From NCBI RefSeq assembly GCF_000507845.1, contig NZ_KI669454.1:1528746-1592745 (forward strand): a DNA stretch of 64,000 nt, written 5' to 3'. Both the position numbers and the translations under genes were made by a program. This document shows, piece by piece, positions 26,770 to 36,387 of the stretch. Origin of the DNA: Helicobacter macacae MIT 99-5501 (GTDB lineage: Bacteria; Campylobacterota; Campylobacteria; Campylobacterales; Helicobacteraceae). The notes under the pieces were generated by a model. The model searched no databases, was not told where the DNA came from, and saw only the letters and a list, made by a program, of their open reading frames with translations. Every line of letters begins with the position of its first letter. The first letter of the stretch is position 1.

Positions 26770-28356
26770 TCATAGCGATTTAGCATTGATTTGCGCAAGA
26801 ATTTCATTTGCTGCTTCGCTTGGATTGCGGAGATTAAAAAGCAATATTTGTAGCTTGTGTGGATTTTGATTTGGCAGATTTGATTTTGCCTTGTATGTGA
26901 AGTGTTTGTGCGTAAAATCTTGCGGGGCTTTTGTGTCCTCAATTTCACTAGCCCCAATTTCCCCAATCTGTGGGTAAATCAAAAATCCATTTTCGCACTC
27001 ATACTTCGCCAGATACGCAAACATTTGATACAAGTCGCCTTGTGCGATTCCATAATTATTTGATTCACTAGATTCGAGAATCTTCCACTTCGTATCCGCG
27101 ATAAACACCACATTATTCCCACCATTATCACTCTTGCGACACACTATATCAGGCTTGATTTGAAATTTCCTCGCCCCACCCACTTCTAGCAAATATTTGC
27201 GCGATTCTTGCGTGCTTATCACATATTTCCCACCACTTGCCCTTTTCAAATGCCACGCCACAAAGCTCTCAAACAGCTTATTCATATCAAATAGCAGCGC
27301 AAAGGCTTTGTCCCCGCCTTGATAAGGCATAAAACTTTTGCGCCGCAAAAAAATCTTACACCACGCTAAAAGCAGCTCATAGTCCTTATAATGCCGTGAG
27401 CTAGGGCATAGCGCGAAGTCTTTGTCGATACTTTTGCTTGGGCGTATATCCGCAAAGATAAATCGCGCTTGGCTTATGCGCCCGCTCGTGCGGGGACTAA
27501 AGCCCTGCGCGGACAAAAACAAAATCGTGCTTACGATAAGGCGATTTGGCGCAATGTCAGCGATAAACTCATCGCTTGCGCTGAAAAACCGCTCTTTGTG
27601 CGCGAAATTGCGCTTAAGATTTTCGCCAAAGAGTAGCTTGCCTTTGAGAAATGTGCGATTTTCCTCGCGCACGACATAGTCGCTCTTTATCCCGCGCTTG
27701 ATTAGTCGCTCCACCTCGTCCAAAAACATTATGGCAAACACCTCTAGCAGGGGGAATCTGTGGATTTTGAGGTTTGAGATATGGCTTTGCTTAAATGGGC
27801 TAGTGCGCAGTGTGCGTAGCATATTTAGTAGGATTTGCTTGGCTTGGCAGACTTGGCATTGCTGGCTTTTTGTGCTGTCATTTTGTTTATTAGCGTGGCA
27901 ATCCACGCCATTTTGGCTTGCTCCATACCCCTCCCCAACCCCTCCCGCAAGGGGAGGGGCTTTTTCTTGTTCCCCCTCCCCAAAAGTTAAATTTGTGGCG
28001 GAGGGGGTTAGGGGGTGGGTGGATTTTTGTGATGAGCAGACACAATTTTTGATTGCAAACCCATCGCTATTCTTTGCAGTGCAAAAAGTCTTTGGCAAAA
28101 TCTCTAAGCAAAATCCACTTTTTGTTTGGATAAGCCCGACAAAATTCCGCGCCTTTAGGCGATTGTTGCGATAGGGCGTTAGGAATATATGATTGCCCTC
28201 TCTATCATCAAAGTTGCCTTTTTGATTGGCAAAGTTTTGCAACTCGCTAAAAATCTTTTGTGCTTTTTTCTCGCTTTTATCGGCAATGACTTCTTGTATA
28301 TCATCTGTGCCAAAGCTCTGCCACTCGGCTATGCAAAGGGTGTTATTTTTACTCAT
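26770..28356 (-). CDS. mcrC: McrC nuclease subunit of a McrBC-type restriction system
   Basis: 528 residues from ATG 28356, which overlaps the mcrB stop by 8 nt; an ATG at 28371 is possible. The N-terminal DUF2357-like part has FVGLIQTKSGFCLEILPK. The C-terminal nuclease core shows FQIKPDIV and VVFIADTKWKIL, the D...DxK of PD-(D/E)xK enzymes. McrC cleaves DNA when McrB translocates between modified sites. Residues about 106-165 are not McrC sequence but in-frame translated repeat DNA (STHPLTPSATN to DCHANKQND). Whether activity survives is unknown. Confidence 0.85.
   Translation of the reverse strand: MSKNNTLCIAEWQSFGTDDIQEVIADKSEKKAQKIFSELQNFANQKGNFDDREGNHIFLTPYRNNRLKARNFVGLIQTKSGFCLEILPKTFCTAKNSDGFAIKNCVCSSQKSTHPLTPSATNLTFGEGEQEKAPPLAGGVGEGYGASQNGVDCHANKQNDSTKSQQCQVCQAKQILLNMLRTLRTSPFKQSHISNLKIHRFPLLEVFAIMFLDEVERLIKRGIKSDYVVREENRTFLKGKLLFGENLKRNFAHKERFFSASDEFIADIAPNRLIVSTILFLSAQGFSPRTSGRISQARFIFADIRPSKSIDKDFALCPSSRHYKDYELLLAWCKIFLRRKSFMPYQGGDKAFALLFDMNKLFESFVAWHLKRASGGKYVISTQESRKYLLEVGGARKFQIKPDIVCRKSDNGGNNVVFIADTKWKILESSESNNYGIAQGDLYQMFAYLAKYECENGFLIYPQIGEIGASEIEDTKAPQDFTHKHFTYKAKSNLPNQNPHKLQILLFNLRNPSEAANEILAQINAKSL
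27865..28040. repeat. Dispersed repeats inserted in frame inside mcrC
   Basis: On the + strand this contains CCCCTCCCGCAAGGGGAGGGG, a second unit with GGCGGAGGGGGTTAGGGGGT, and a decayed GTCATT...GCGTGGCAATC element. These are the same two families found in intergenic regions. Together they add about 60 codons without a stop, between two conserved McrC segments. Confidence 0.85.
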
Positions 28357-30259
28357 TTTCGTCTGATTCATTAGAATCTTGGCTTTGTGATTTTGTTGCC
28401 TTACTATTATAGATTTTTACAAACTGCCACAACTCCCACTTTTGCCACTCTTTTTCAATCTCATACACGACTTTTTCATCATTCACTTCATCGCTAAATT
28501 TAGACAAAAATTCAGGCTTTGGCTTTGGTTTAATCATATCATTATCATTCAGCACGGCTTGAATCTTCGCATAATCATCATAAAAATACTCTTGCAAAAG
28601 CGGGATAATTTTTAGCTTAAACACCTCACGCAATTTGCCCAAAGAATTCACGCCGATAAAAAAGCTATGCCCGATTGTATGCTCCCTATCAAGCAAAAAC
28701 TCGATTCGCTCATTCATTTTATCCAAAAGTCGTGCCAAATCTATAGCACCACAAGGCTTTAATTGGCTAGAATCAGGCATCATCTCTACAAACTCAAACC
28801 TCCTACGCAACGCCGTATCAAGCAAGGCTATGCTTCTATCAGCCGTATTCATCGTGCCGATTATGTAGAGATTGCTCGGCACTCCAAAGCTATCATTGCT
28901 ATATGGTAGCGTTACCTCCAAAGATTCATCGCCTATACCACGCGCTTTTTCCTCCTCACTCGCACCGATTCGCTTACTTGGCTCGATAAGCGTGATAAGT
29001 TCACCCAAAATCTTAGATATATTTCCACGATTGATTTCATCGATGATAAGGATATAGGGCTTTTTACTTATTTTCTTGGCTTGTATACTTGAAGATTTTT
29101 CAAATTCTTTGAGTTCTGCATAAAAATCCAAATACCACCAAGATTGTGCGTGTTTCTTGCCTGTGTGATTTGACACTATATCTTTTGCTTCTTTTATTGT
29201 CCCATTTTTATAATTATCATAATCTCGTAAAACCATTGCGCGTGTAATCCAAATAGGTGTTTTGCCAGATGAAGTTGTGCAACGAAGCCCAGCGTTAGCA
29301 TTATTTTTGAAATCTACAACTCCAACGACTTTCACATTATTTTTGCCAAAAGAGATTACTTCCCCTTTTGCAAGTTTTTCTTGCACTTTTTCCGCATATC
29401 TATCAAACACCTCTCCCGCATCGATTTGCCCATCGTCAATATTTGCTTGTCTTAAATTTTCTTGTGCTTTGATACAAATTTCCTTAAAGATTCCTGCCTT
29501 TGGTTCATAAATCATATTTTCTGGGTTGTCAGTATTTGGCTTAATTCCCTCTACAAATTCCTCATACGAAAAACTTTGATGAAAGGTTACAAATTCGATT
29601 TGTCCTTGCTCTGCGCTACGATAATAATCAAATAATAATTTAGCCAATTCTCTATCATTTTTAGAATTTAGATTTTCCAAATCCAATCCCACGCCCTTGT
29701 TATTGTCCGCAATATTTTGTAACTTTTCCTTGATTTTAGTGTAATCTAGTATGACTTTACCATTATTATTAGATTTTGTATAGCCTAAAATCTCCAAAGC
29801 CTTATCAATCGCGCTATAAGTCTTGCCCGTCCCCGGCGGTCCATAAAGGATTTGATTAAGTGGCGGGATTGCCATATTTTGTGTATTTGGTGTTGGTGTT
29901 GGTAAAGGCTGGTCAATTGGGACTCCACCTAGCCATTTGTTATACTCATCGCAAATAAAATCTGCAACAGGTTGCCATAAACTAATTGTATTTCTTTCAT
30001 ATTCCTCAAAAAATTTACCATTAGCATTATTGTTTCTAGCTTCAGTTTTCATTGAAGCTAGATTTCCATCAAAATCTCTAATATCACCACAAATTTTCCT
30101 CAAATCATCAATGTAAACAGGTTTTGTATTTTTATTTGATAATTCCATAAACCTGACTAAAATTCTCGTATTTATTTGATTAGGTTTATAAAACCACTTA
30201 TTTTCAAGTATTCGTTTTCTAACTTTTTCAATTTCTTGTTGTATTTCTAACTCTGTCAT
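28349..30259 (-). CDS. mcrB: McrB AAA+ GTPase of a McrBC-type restriction system
   Basis: 636 residues. An N-terminal region of about 145 residues likely reads modified DNA; it is unlike E. coli McrB. The AAA+ core follows: Walker A ILYGPPGTGKTYSA, Walker B ILIIDEINRGNISK, then IGTMNTADRSIALLDTALRRRF, the McrB-type sensor with the NTAD signature. An insertion between Walker A and B (about 270-390) reads like an independent small domain with WITRAMVL and AQSWWYLDFY. It would drive McrC, encoded directly downstream with overlap. Confidence 0.9.
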   Translation of the reverse strand: MTELEIQQEIEKVRKRILENKWFYKPNQINTRILVRFMELSNKNTKPVYIDDLRKICGDIRDFDGNLASMKTEARNNNANGKFFEEYERNTISLWQPVADFICDEYNKWLGGVPIDQPLPTPTPNTQNMAIPPLNQILYGPPGTGKTYSAIDKALEILGYTKSNNNGKVILDYTKIKEKLQNIADNNKGVGLDLENLNSKNDRELAKLLFDYYRSAEQGQIEFVTFHQSFSYEEFVEGIKPNTDNPENMIYEPKAGIFKEICIKAQENLRQANIDDGQIDAGEVFDRYAEKVQEKLAKGEVISFGKNNVKVVGVVDFKNNANAGLRCTTSSGKTPIWITRAMVLRDYDNYKNGTIKEAKDIVSNHTGKKHAQSWWYLDFYAELKEFEKSSSIQAKKISKKPYILIIDEINRGNISKILGELITLIEPSKRIGASEEEKARGIGDESLEVTLPYSNDSFGVPSNLYIIGTMNTADRSIALLDTALRRRFEFVEMMPDSSQLKPCGAIDLARLLDKMNERIEFLLDREHTIGHSFFIGVNSLGKLREVFKLKIIPLLQEYFYDDYAKIQAVLNDNDMIKPKPKPEFLSKFSDEVNDEKVVYEIEKEWQKWELWQFVKIYNSKATKSQSQDSNESDENE

Positions 30260-30303
30260 TTCTTACTCCTTAAACAAAAATTTATCACAAAAATCACGGT
30301 TTT

Positions 30304-31917
30304 CTACTCCCACTCTATCGTGGCTGGGGGTTTGGAGCTTATGTCATACACTACGCGATTTACGCCCTCTACTTCGTTTATTATGCGATTGCTTACGCGC
30401 TCTAGGAAGTCAAAATCTAGCCTACTAAATCTCGCCGTCATTCCGTCAATCGCCTCCACCGCGCGAAGTGCGATAGTATTATCATAAGTGCGATTATCGC
30501 CCATTACACCGACACTCCGCACATTTAATAATACGCAAAACGCCTGCCACACGGTATCATACAGCCCATTTTTGTGTAGCTCCTCTATGTAGATAGTATC
30601 CGCCGCGCGTAAAATCGCCAAGTCTTTTTGCGTAACCTCGCCCATAATGCGAATGGCAAGTCCGGGTCCGGGAAATGGGTGGCGCATAAGCATAGATTCG
30701 GGCATTCCTAGCTCACGCCCAAGCGTGCGCACCTCGTCTTTAAAGAGTTCGCGCAATGGCTCGATGAGCTCAAACTTCATCCACTCGGGCAGTCCGCCGA
30801 CATTGTGGTGGGATTTGATTGTCTTGCTTGGTCCTTTCACGCTTACCGATTCGATGACATCGGGGTAGAGCGTGCCTTGCGCTAGGAATTTGATTTCGCC
30901 ATTTGCGTTGTGCGCTTTTGCCTCGCGCTCAAAGACTTCGATGAAAGTTTCGCCGATAATCTTGCGCTTTTGCTCTGGCTCGATTATGCCTTTTAGTCGG
31001 CTTAAAAATAGCTCGCTTGCGTCCGCCGTGATAAGCGGGACGCGCAAATTCTCTCTAAACATAGCCTCCACAGCTTCGCGCTCTCCCGCACGCAGTAGCC
31101 CTGTATCGACAAAAACGGGGATTAGACTATCCCCGATAGCTTTGTGTAGCAATGCCGCCACGACACTTGAATCAACACCGCCTGAAACGGCGCAAAGCAC
31201 CTTGCCATTCCCCGCCACTTCGCGCACTTTGGCAATCTCTATCTCGGCGAAATTGTGCATATTCCACTCATTGCTAGCCCCACAGATTTCAAGCGCGAAG
31301 TTGCGTAAAATCTGCGCTCCACACTCGCTATGCACCACTTCGGGGTGGAATTGAATCGCATAGATTTTACGCTCTAAATCTGCAATCGCGCAAATCTCGC
31401 TATTTTCACTTCTACCAATAGCACTAAAGCCCTTTGGCAACGCAATGACTTTATCACTATGGCTCATCCACACCATAGAATCGCTTTTAATATCCGCAAA
31501 AATGCCACTAGAATCCATAATCTCTAAATGCGCTTTGCCAAACTCTTGGGCATTTGATTTCGCCACTTCGCCACCAAAGAAATGTGCGATATACTGCATT
31601 CCATAGCAGATACCAAACACGGGGATTCCTAGCGTGAAAATGCCCGATTCAGGCTTATAGGCGTCCTTTTCATACACACTAGCAGGTCCGCCGCTAAGGA
31701 TAATCCCACGCGGATTTTTCGCCCGAAGTGAATCTATACTAGCAAAATAGGGCATTATCTCGGTATATACGCCGATTTCACGCAACCTTCGGGCGATTAG
31801 CTGGGTGTATTGACTTCCAAAGTCAAGCACGATGATTTGGGGGTTTAGCGTGGTTTGGGAGGTAGATTTTGTGGTAGATTTGAAAGCAGATTTTGGGGTA
31901 GATTTTGAGGTGCTCAT
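30304..31917 (-). CDS. guaA: GMP synthase (glutamine-hydrolysing)
   Basis: 537 residues from ATG 31917, chosen because AGGAG stands 5 nt upstream; a longer frame to 31968 lacks this. A Ser/Thr/Lys-rich leader of about 25 residues precedes the class I glutaminase domain ([17 protein letters not shown], nucleophile Cys in GICYGMQ, HPEVVHS). The ATP pyrophosphatase loop is SGGVDSSV and the C-terminal dimerisation domain ends [14 protein letters not shown]. It converts XMP to GMP in the cytoplasm. Confidence 0.97.
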   Translation of the reverse strand: MSTSKSTPKSAFKSTTKSTSQTTLNPQIIVLDFGSQYTQLIARRLREIGVYTEIMPYFASIDSLRAKNPRGIILSGGPASVYEKDAYKPESGIFTLGIPVFGICYGMQYIAHFFGGEVAKSNAQEFGKAHLEIMDSSGIFADIKSDSMVWMSHSDKVIALPKGFSAIGRSENSEICAIADLERKIYAIQFHPEVVHSECGAQILRNFALEICGASNEWNMHNFAEIEIAKVREVAGNGKVLCAVSGGVDSSVVAALLHKAIGDSLIPVFVDTGLLRAGEREAVEAMFRENLRVPLITADASELFLSRLKGIIEPEQKRKIIGETFIEVFEREAKAHNANGEIKFLAQGTLYPDVIESVSVKGPSKTIKSHHNVGGLPEWMKFELIEPLRELFKDEVRTLGRELGMPESMLMRHPFPGPGLAIRIMGEVTQKDLAILRAADTIYIEELHKNGLYDTVWQAFCVLLNVRSVGVMGDNRTYDNTIALRAVEAIDGMTARFSRLDFDFLERVSNRIINEVEGVNRVVYDISSKPPATIEWE

Positions 31918-32180
31918 AGATTCTCCTAGATGATTTAAGTGTCGCAAAATTTTGCATATTTTTTGCATAATGCTTTGGCATTATAATCAAAAATGTCTTA
32001 AATCTAAAACAAACGGCACTAAGAATCTAAAGAAGCCAAAAATCTAAAATCCATTTCCCTCCACTACAAAAACAAGCAAAAAACATTCAAACAAAGCAAA
32101 CACAAAAAATCCACTCTAGCAAAATCTAGTAAAATCTAGCTTTTTAGATTTTCGCACTTAGGATTTTCTAGACTTGTTTT

Positions 32181-33365
32181 TTATCTTTCTTGTTCTTTTT
32201 GCATTTCTAGCCTTGTTTTTACAATGCTAGAAATAAGGCTATATTGTCCTATACCTAAAATTTTGTTGCGAATATCGCTGGCTTGATTTATGCTAGATTT
32301 TTCGCCGTGTGCAGCTGGATTGCGCAGTGTTTGGATAGCTCTTATCCCTGATACTAGGTGCTTTACCACAGATGAGATTTTGGGGTTTTGCTTGGCGTAT
32401 TTATCTATGTGTGCTCTTAGCTCGCCTTTTAGCAAGTAGCCATACACACCTAGAAGTGTGCTTGATTGCAGTAAGTCGCTTACTTGCTTTTTGTGCCCGT
32501 TTTCTTCATAAGGGATTTCTAGCACTGCGCTATGAGTCTTTGCTAGCTCTATGATGAGTGCGCGCACAAACGCCCTGCACTCTTGCTCAAACGCCTTTGC
32601 GTAGCGCAACACCACACCACTAAAGTCATACGCTGTGTCATTTTTGTTTGCGCGAAACTCTAGCTCGGCATAGACAAGGTTTTCAAAGCTATTTGGGTGC
32701 AGAGCGTAGAGGAGTGTCTCTCCTAGCACAAAGTGCGCGAGATTTTCTTGCATTGCTAAAAACTCCACGCTTTTAAACAATGTCAAAAAGTGCTTTTTAT
32801 GCACTGCTTGCTGTGTGGTGTCTGCCTCTGCATTTTGCAGATTTTCATCGCTGAAATAATCCACTTCCATTTTTTGCGTGATTTTCAATGGGTAGGAGTA
32901 GGAGTTGCCATAAATGGCATAAGTATGCCCTCCAAAGTCTGGCGTGCGAAATCCTGCCAAATATTTATCACGCAAAGTAGCAAAATCATTTCGCACGATT
33001 TCGCGCAAATCTGTGATGATGAAATACACATCTATGCTTAAAGCTTTTTGCGCATAGTAGCTAGGGATAATCCCGCTTGAAGATTCTAGCGTTTCTAAAA
33101 TCTGCTCTACCTTTGCCACATAGAGATTGGCATAATCGGTTAAAAAAAGTTGCAAATATGCGTTTTTATCTCGCGCTTTTTGCGCGCTTAGCTCTTTTTG
33201 CAAGGAGGACAAATCTAATGGATTCTCTGGCACTTCTAGGCTATTTTTTAGTTTGGAGCGCACCTTGCCAAAGGCGACTTTGCCACTAGATTTTAGCACT
33301 TCTAGGTGGGATTCTATCACGCGCTCTTGGTAGTAGGGATTGTAAAGGATTAGGAGGTTTATCAT
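32181..33365 (-). CDS. Uncharacterised protein with C-terminal HEPN-like RxxxxH motif
   Basis: 394 residues, no named family recognised. The start MINLLILYNPYYQERVIESH is a distinctive block; the next 330 residues are mostly helical. Near the end a helical segment reads TLRNPAAHGEKS, and RNPAAH (348-353) is the R-N-x3-H signature of HEPN ribonucleases, in the usual helix-loop context. HEPN proteins act in toxin and phage-defence systems. It lies at the distal end of the minus-strand island that starts with the dynamin-like GTPase. Whether the motif is catalytic is unproven. Confidence 0.6.
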   Translation of the reverse strand: MINLLILYNPYYQERVIESHLEVLKSSGKVAFGKVRSKLKNSLEVPENPLDLSSLQKELSAQKARDKNAYLQLFLTDYANLYVAKVEQILETLESSSGIIPSYYAQKALSIDVYFIITDLREIVRNDFATLRDKYLAGFRTPDFGGHTYAIYGNSYSYPLKITQKMEVDYFSDENLQNAEADTTQQAVHKKHFLTLFKSVEFLAMQENLAHFVLGETLLYALHPNSFENLVYAELEFRANKNDTAYDFSGVVLRYAKAFEQECRAFVRALIIELAKTHSAVLEIPYEENGHKKQVSDLLQSSTLLGVYGYLLKGELRAHIDKYAKQNPKISSVVKHLVSGIRAIQTLRNPAAHGEKSSINQASDIRNKILGIGQYSLISSIVKTRLEMQKEQER

Positions 33366-33419
33366 TTGTGAAGTCCTTAGCGTGATTTAGTGTGATTTGT
33401 AGCGTTGCACCATAGTATT

Positions 33420-33629
33420 TTACTTGGTGTCTGCTTTGCTTATGAGGTATGTGCCTAGCCACCAAGCCCCTAGCCAAGCTAACCCCCACGCCACACCAAA
33501 GTAATAAAAAATCGCCACACTACCCACGATAAACGCCAAAAAAACTGCTAAGGTAATATATGCCATAACGATAGCTAGCCCAAAAAGAGCTGCAAAAATC
33601 GCCCCGATAAATAAAATAAGTCCGCCCAT
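33420..33629 (-). CDS. Small membrane protein with two transmembrane helices
   Basis: 69 residues from ATG 33629, which has AAGGAG 6 nt upstream; the ATG just before it is the alternative. Two or three hydrophobic segments (LILFIGAIFAALFGLAIVMA, then YITLAVFLAFIVGSVAIFYY, then Trp-rich AWGLAWLGAWWLG) nearly fill the protein, so it sits in the inner membrane. It lies between a small soluble-protein gene and the HEPN-like gene, on the same strand. Such small membrane proteins accompany many defence and stress loci; its function is unknown. Confidence 0.65.
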   Translation of the reverse strand: MGGLILFIGAIFAALFGLAIVMAYITLAVFLAFIVGSVAIFYYFGVAWGLAWLGAWWLGTYLISKADTK

Positions 33630-33812
33630 CATCTGCTCCTTTTTGTAAAAATTATAGTTTGCCAAAATCTGCTTAAAACTTGCCTAAAATCATTGCGCGA
33701 TAATGGCTTGATAATAGTGTGATAGTCGCCGCAATAGTTGCGCGGTAGTTGCTTTGATAGTCGTGCCAAATCACTTGCACTAGCTAAATCAAAGCCACAA
33801 AAAGCTACAAAG

Positions 33813-34139
33813 CTAGTCAAAAAACGACTTTATCGCTTCATCGATTTGTCTATCGCTTTTGCGCTTTTGGCTAAATCGCGCTAGTGCGCTAAAGATTTCC
33901 TCAAATTCTTGGGGATTTTCCCTCTTATACTTTAGCACCAAGTCTAGTGCTTCAAATGCAGAGTTGATTCGCGCCTGCTTGGATTCATACTCGTTTGTGA
34001 AAGTGTCGATTTTACTTTTTAGCTCATAGCCTAGTGCGCCGATTCTCGTTAGCTTAGGTAGATTCCAAAAGCTTTCAAACTCGCTTAGAAACTTAAAGCC
34101 TACACTAAGCATATCAAGCCATTTTTTCATTTTTTCCAC
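33813..34139 (-). CDS. Small helical protein under the shared operator
   Basis: 108 residues from GTG 34139, with AAGGAG 8 nt upstream; ATG 34130 is an alternative. Predicted all-helical and charged: a first amphipathic part (WLDMLSVGFKFLSEFESFW), then a coiled-coil-like stretch (ELKSKIDTFTNEYESKQARI). No family recognised. Its promoter carries the same operator as the dynamin-like operon and the 280-residue protein gene, so it belongs to the same response. Confidence 0.6.
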   Translation of the reverse strand: MEKMKKWLDMLSVGFKFLSEFESFWNLPKLTRIGALGYELKSKIDTFTNEYESKQARINSAFEALDLVLKYKRENPQEFEEIFSALARFSQKRKSDRQIDEAIKSFFD

Positions 34140-34245
34140 TTTGTGCGCTCCTTTTGTGCGTTTGATTTGCAAAATGCAAAAGCGATTTGCGGTGGCATTT
34201 TGCGATGAGATTTTGCAAGTTTTTGTATAAGATTTTTGCGGGAAT

Positions 34246-34278
34246 ATTTTACAAAGCTAATGCGACAAATATTGTCGC
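34246..34278 (-). promoter_or_regulatory. Shared operator-promoter, copy 3
   Basis: On the + strand, ATTTTA (34246-34251; TAAAAT on the minus strand) is followed after exactly 10 nt by GCGACA-AATAT-TGTCGC (34262-34278). The inverted repeat occupies the -35/spacer region of a minus-strand promoter about 107 nt before the 108-residue gene. The geometry is identical to copies at 38014-38046 and 41861-41893. Confidence 0.7.
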
Positions 34279-34347
34279 TTCATAGTGCAAAATTATAAAA
34301 ATGTAAAAAATTTGTGAGAAATTTTTTGCTTATCATCTAGTATGTTT

Positions 34348-34758
34348 TTATGAGTTGCTAGATTTTTCGCTACTTATTATTTCTAGCACGGATTGCATTT
34401 TTGCCTTTTGCAGATAGATTTTGCAGAGTTTTCTTTGCTGTGCGTTTATTGCCATTTTTGATTCGCATTTGCGTGTTTCTAAGGCTTTTATCATTTCGTA
34501 TTTTACGCCTATTTTGCTATAAAGATGATTTGCAAAATACTCATATATGCTCTTTTGCACTTTCTCTACGATGATTTTTGTATTAGGCATTTTGGCAAAT
34601 TTTTCTAGCATAGCTTTCACTTCCACGCTACACACGGCTTTTTCAACCGAATCTTTGCTGATAAAATCAGGCGATTTACCGCATTGCACGCATAGCTTTT
34701 TAATCTCGCTATGCGTTAGCTCTGCGATATATTTTGCTATTTCATCTTTATTGTGCAT
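34348..34758 (-). CDS. Small helical protein, last gene of the dynamin-like operon
   Basis: 136 residues, helical and Lys/Glu-rich, with no recognised domain. It has an N-terminal CVQCGK pair of cysteines and ends Ser-rich. It starts 4 nt after the stop of the upstream gene, so it is in the operon. Homopolymer-free and intact. Function unknown; by position it works with the GTPase and its two helical partners. Confidence 0.6.
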   Translation of the reverse strand: MHNKDEIAKYIAELTHSEIKKLCVQCGKSPDFISKDSVEKAVCSVEVKAMLEKFAKMPNTKIIVEKVQKSIYEYFANHLYSKIGVKYEMIKALETRKCESKMAINAQQRKLCKIYLQKAKMQSVLEIISSEKSSNS

Positions 34759-34762
34759 TGTC

Positions 34763-35518
34763 CTATACTAGCGCATTTAGTGCCACTTGATTTGTCGCTA
34801 TGCTTTTTGCTAGGGCGATTTGTTGCGCTTCCTTGCCTAGCTTATCTGGCGAATTTTGATAGTTTTCTAAAAATTTCACGCTTTTTTGTGCGCTAGATTT
34901 TATGCCCTCTAACTTTGCGCTTAGCTTTTGCTTTGTCAGCTCAAACGCCGTATTTAGCGCGTTTTCTAGCTCGTTTTGAAAGCTATGCAAAGCATTAGCA
35001 TTGGTATCATTGATAAAATTTTCCACCTTTTTGCGTTTGCCCTCGCCACTATCTTCCATTAGGATTTTTGATAGCGATTCATTATCAAAGCTAATTTGGC
35101 TGATTATTTGTGAGCGCAGATTTTCCTTTGCCTTATTAAAGTGATATTTAGCCGATTGGCGCATATCTCTAGCGATATTTTTATCTATATCCTTAAAGAG
35201 TTCATCGCTAAAATCAAACATTTTGCTAAATCCGCCCACAATCTGCTCTGCGCTATCATCTAGCTTTTGCAATGATGAGTTTTTATAGTTTGAGATAATC
35301 CCGCGAATGTGCTGTATCTCTGCGATACTAGCCTTTTGTGCGTCAAAAACTCCGCTTTGGGATAGCTCATTTGCTAGCTGCTTACTATCGTTGCCAAAAA
35401 TCCAATCTTTCAATTTGCTTATAGCGATAGGTATCAGTGCCGCACCTGCTTGTATGGCATAAGGCAATAATTTTGCGCCAATCGTTTTTGCCGCACCAAG
35501 CAATGTCCCTATTGCCAT
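34763..35518 (-). CDS. Helical partner 2 of the dynamin-like GTPase
   Basis: 251 residues. A hydrophobic N-terminal segment (LLPYAIQAGAALIPIAIS, about 15-35) could insert in or lie on the membrane; the rest is helical with coiled-coil character. It resembles the upstream gene product: both share a KDWxF-type segment, then Q-(A/K)-(T/S)-(V/I)-(S/A)-EI, and later the block SGEGKRKKVENFIND (here) or SGEAKRKEMNGFIDN (there). It starts 1 nt after that gene's stop with AAGGGGG upstream, so translation is coupled. Confidence 0.65.
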   Translation of the reverse strand: MAIGTLLGAAKTIGAKLLPYAIQAGAALIPIAISKLKDWIFGNDSKQLANELSQSGVFDAQKASIAEIQHIRGIISNYKNSSLQKLDDSAEQIVGGFSKMFDFSDELFKDIDKNIARDMRQSAKYHFNKAKENLRSQIISQISFDNESLSKILMEDSGEGKRKKVENFINDTNANALHSFQNELENALNTAFELTKQKLSAKLEGIKSSAQKSVKFLENYQNSPDKLGKEAQQIALAKSIATNQVALNALV

Positions 35519-35519
35519 C

Positions 35520-36377
35520 TCACACCCCCTTTATCGCATTTAGAATAGCGATTTTTTTATTTAAATCAAGTGCCAAATTCACTTGCTCACTTTGCTTTTG
35601 CTCTACATTTTTCGCTTCTTTGATTTTCTCTAGAGTCGCCATTTGCTTGCTTGCTAGAGTTTTGTGCATTTCTAGTTTGGATTCCAGCATTTTTATCATA
35701 GTATTGGCATTGTTTTCCACACTATCTACGAATCTATCACCCAAATTTCTAAATGCCTTTTTTATCGCATTGTCGATAAAACCGTTCATCTCTTTTCTTT
35801 TGGCTTCTCCGCTTTCTTTGCTTAAAATCTCTGCACATTCTGCGTTGCCAAGACTGATTTTGCTACCAATTTCACTTAGCACAAAACCTTTAAGTCTTTC
35901 AAATTCCGCTTCGCATTGCTTTGCGAAATTTTCCCCACTATCGGCTAAAATCCGCGCTAATCTTTTAATAGACTTGCGCCCTATGCCAATAAGCGCGACT
36001 TCAAAAGTTTCGCCCTCCTTGATAGCACTTGATTTAAAATAGCCTAGCTCATCGTTGATTTTCTTTATCTCACTCACAGTTGCTTGTTGCTCATCATAAG
36101 CACTCATTTGCCCGATATTGTGCGATAAATCAGCATTTGCCTTATTGATATTTCTAGCAGACTCATTTGCCGAATCACTAGAAAACCAATCTTTAATAGA
36201 CTTAAATGCTTCAGTAGCAAAATCAGCCACAGCATTATAAACTTCTTTTCCAATTTCAGCAACCTTTTTGGCAATGCTAAGAGTTTCTATTGCAGTCTCT
36301 GCGTATTTTTTTGCAGTTTCTGCGTGTTTTTTTATTTTTTTCGCATCTAGTGCTTTTATAGAATCCAAAAGTCCCAT
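35520..36377 (-). CDS. Helical partner 1 of the dynamin-like GTPase
   Basis: 285 residues from ATG 36377, preceded by AAGGAGG. Mostly helical, with an N-terminal Lys/Ala-rich amphipathic region (KKIKKHAETAKKYAETAIET) and the block SGEAKRKEMNGFIDNAIKKA in the second half. It is paralogous to the next gene product. The start is 10 nt after the GTPase stop. No enzyme motif is seen. A membrane or effector role alongside the GTPase is inferred only from the operon. Confidence 0.65.
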   Translation of the reverse strand: MGLLDSIKALDAKKIKKHAETAKKYAETAIETLSIAKKVAEIGKEVYNAVADFATEAFKSIKDWFSSDSANESARNINKANADLSHNIGQMSAYDEQQATVSEIKKINDELGYFKSSAIKEGETFEVALIGIGRKSIKRLARILADSGENFAKQCEAEFERLKGFVLSEIGSKISLGNAECAEILSKESGEAKRKEMNGFIDNAIKKAFRNLGDRFVDSVENNANTMIKMLESKLEMHKTLASKQMATLEKIKEAKNVEQKQSEQVNLALDLNKKIAILNAIKGV

Positions 36378-36387
36378 TTTATCCTCC

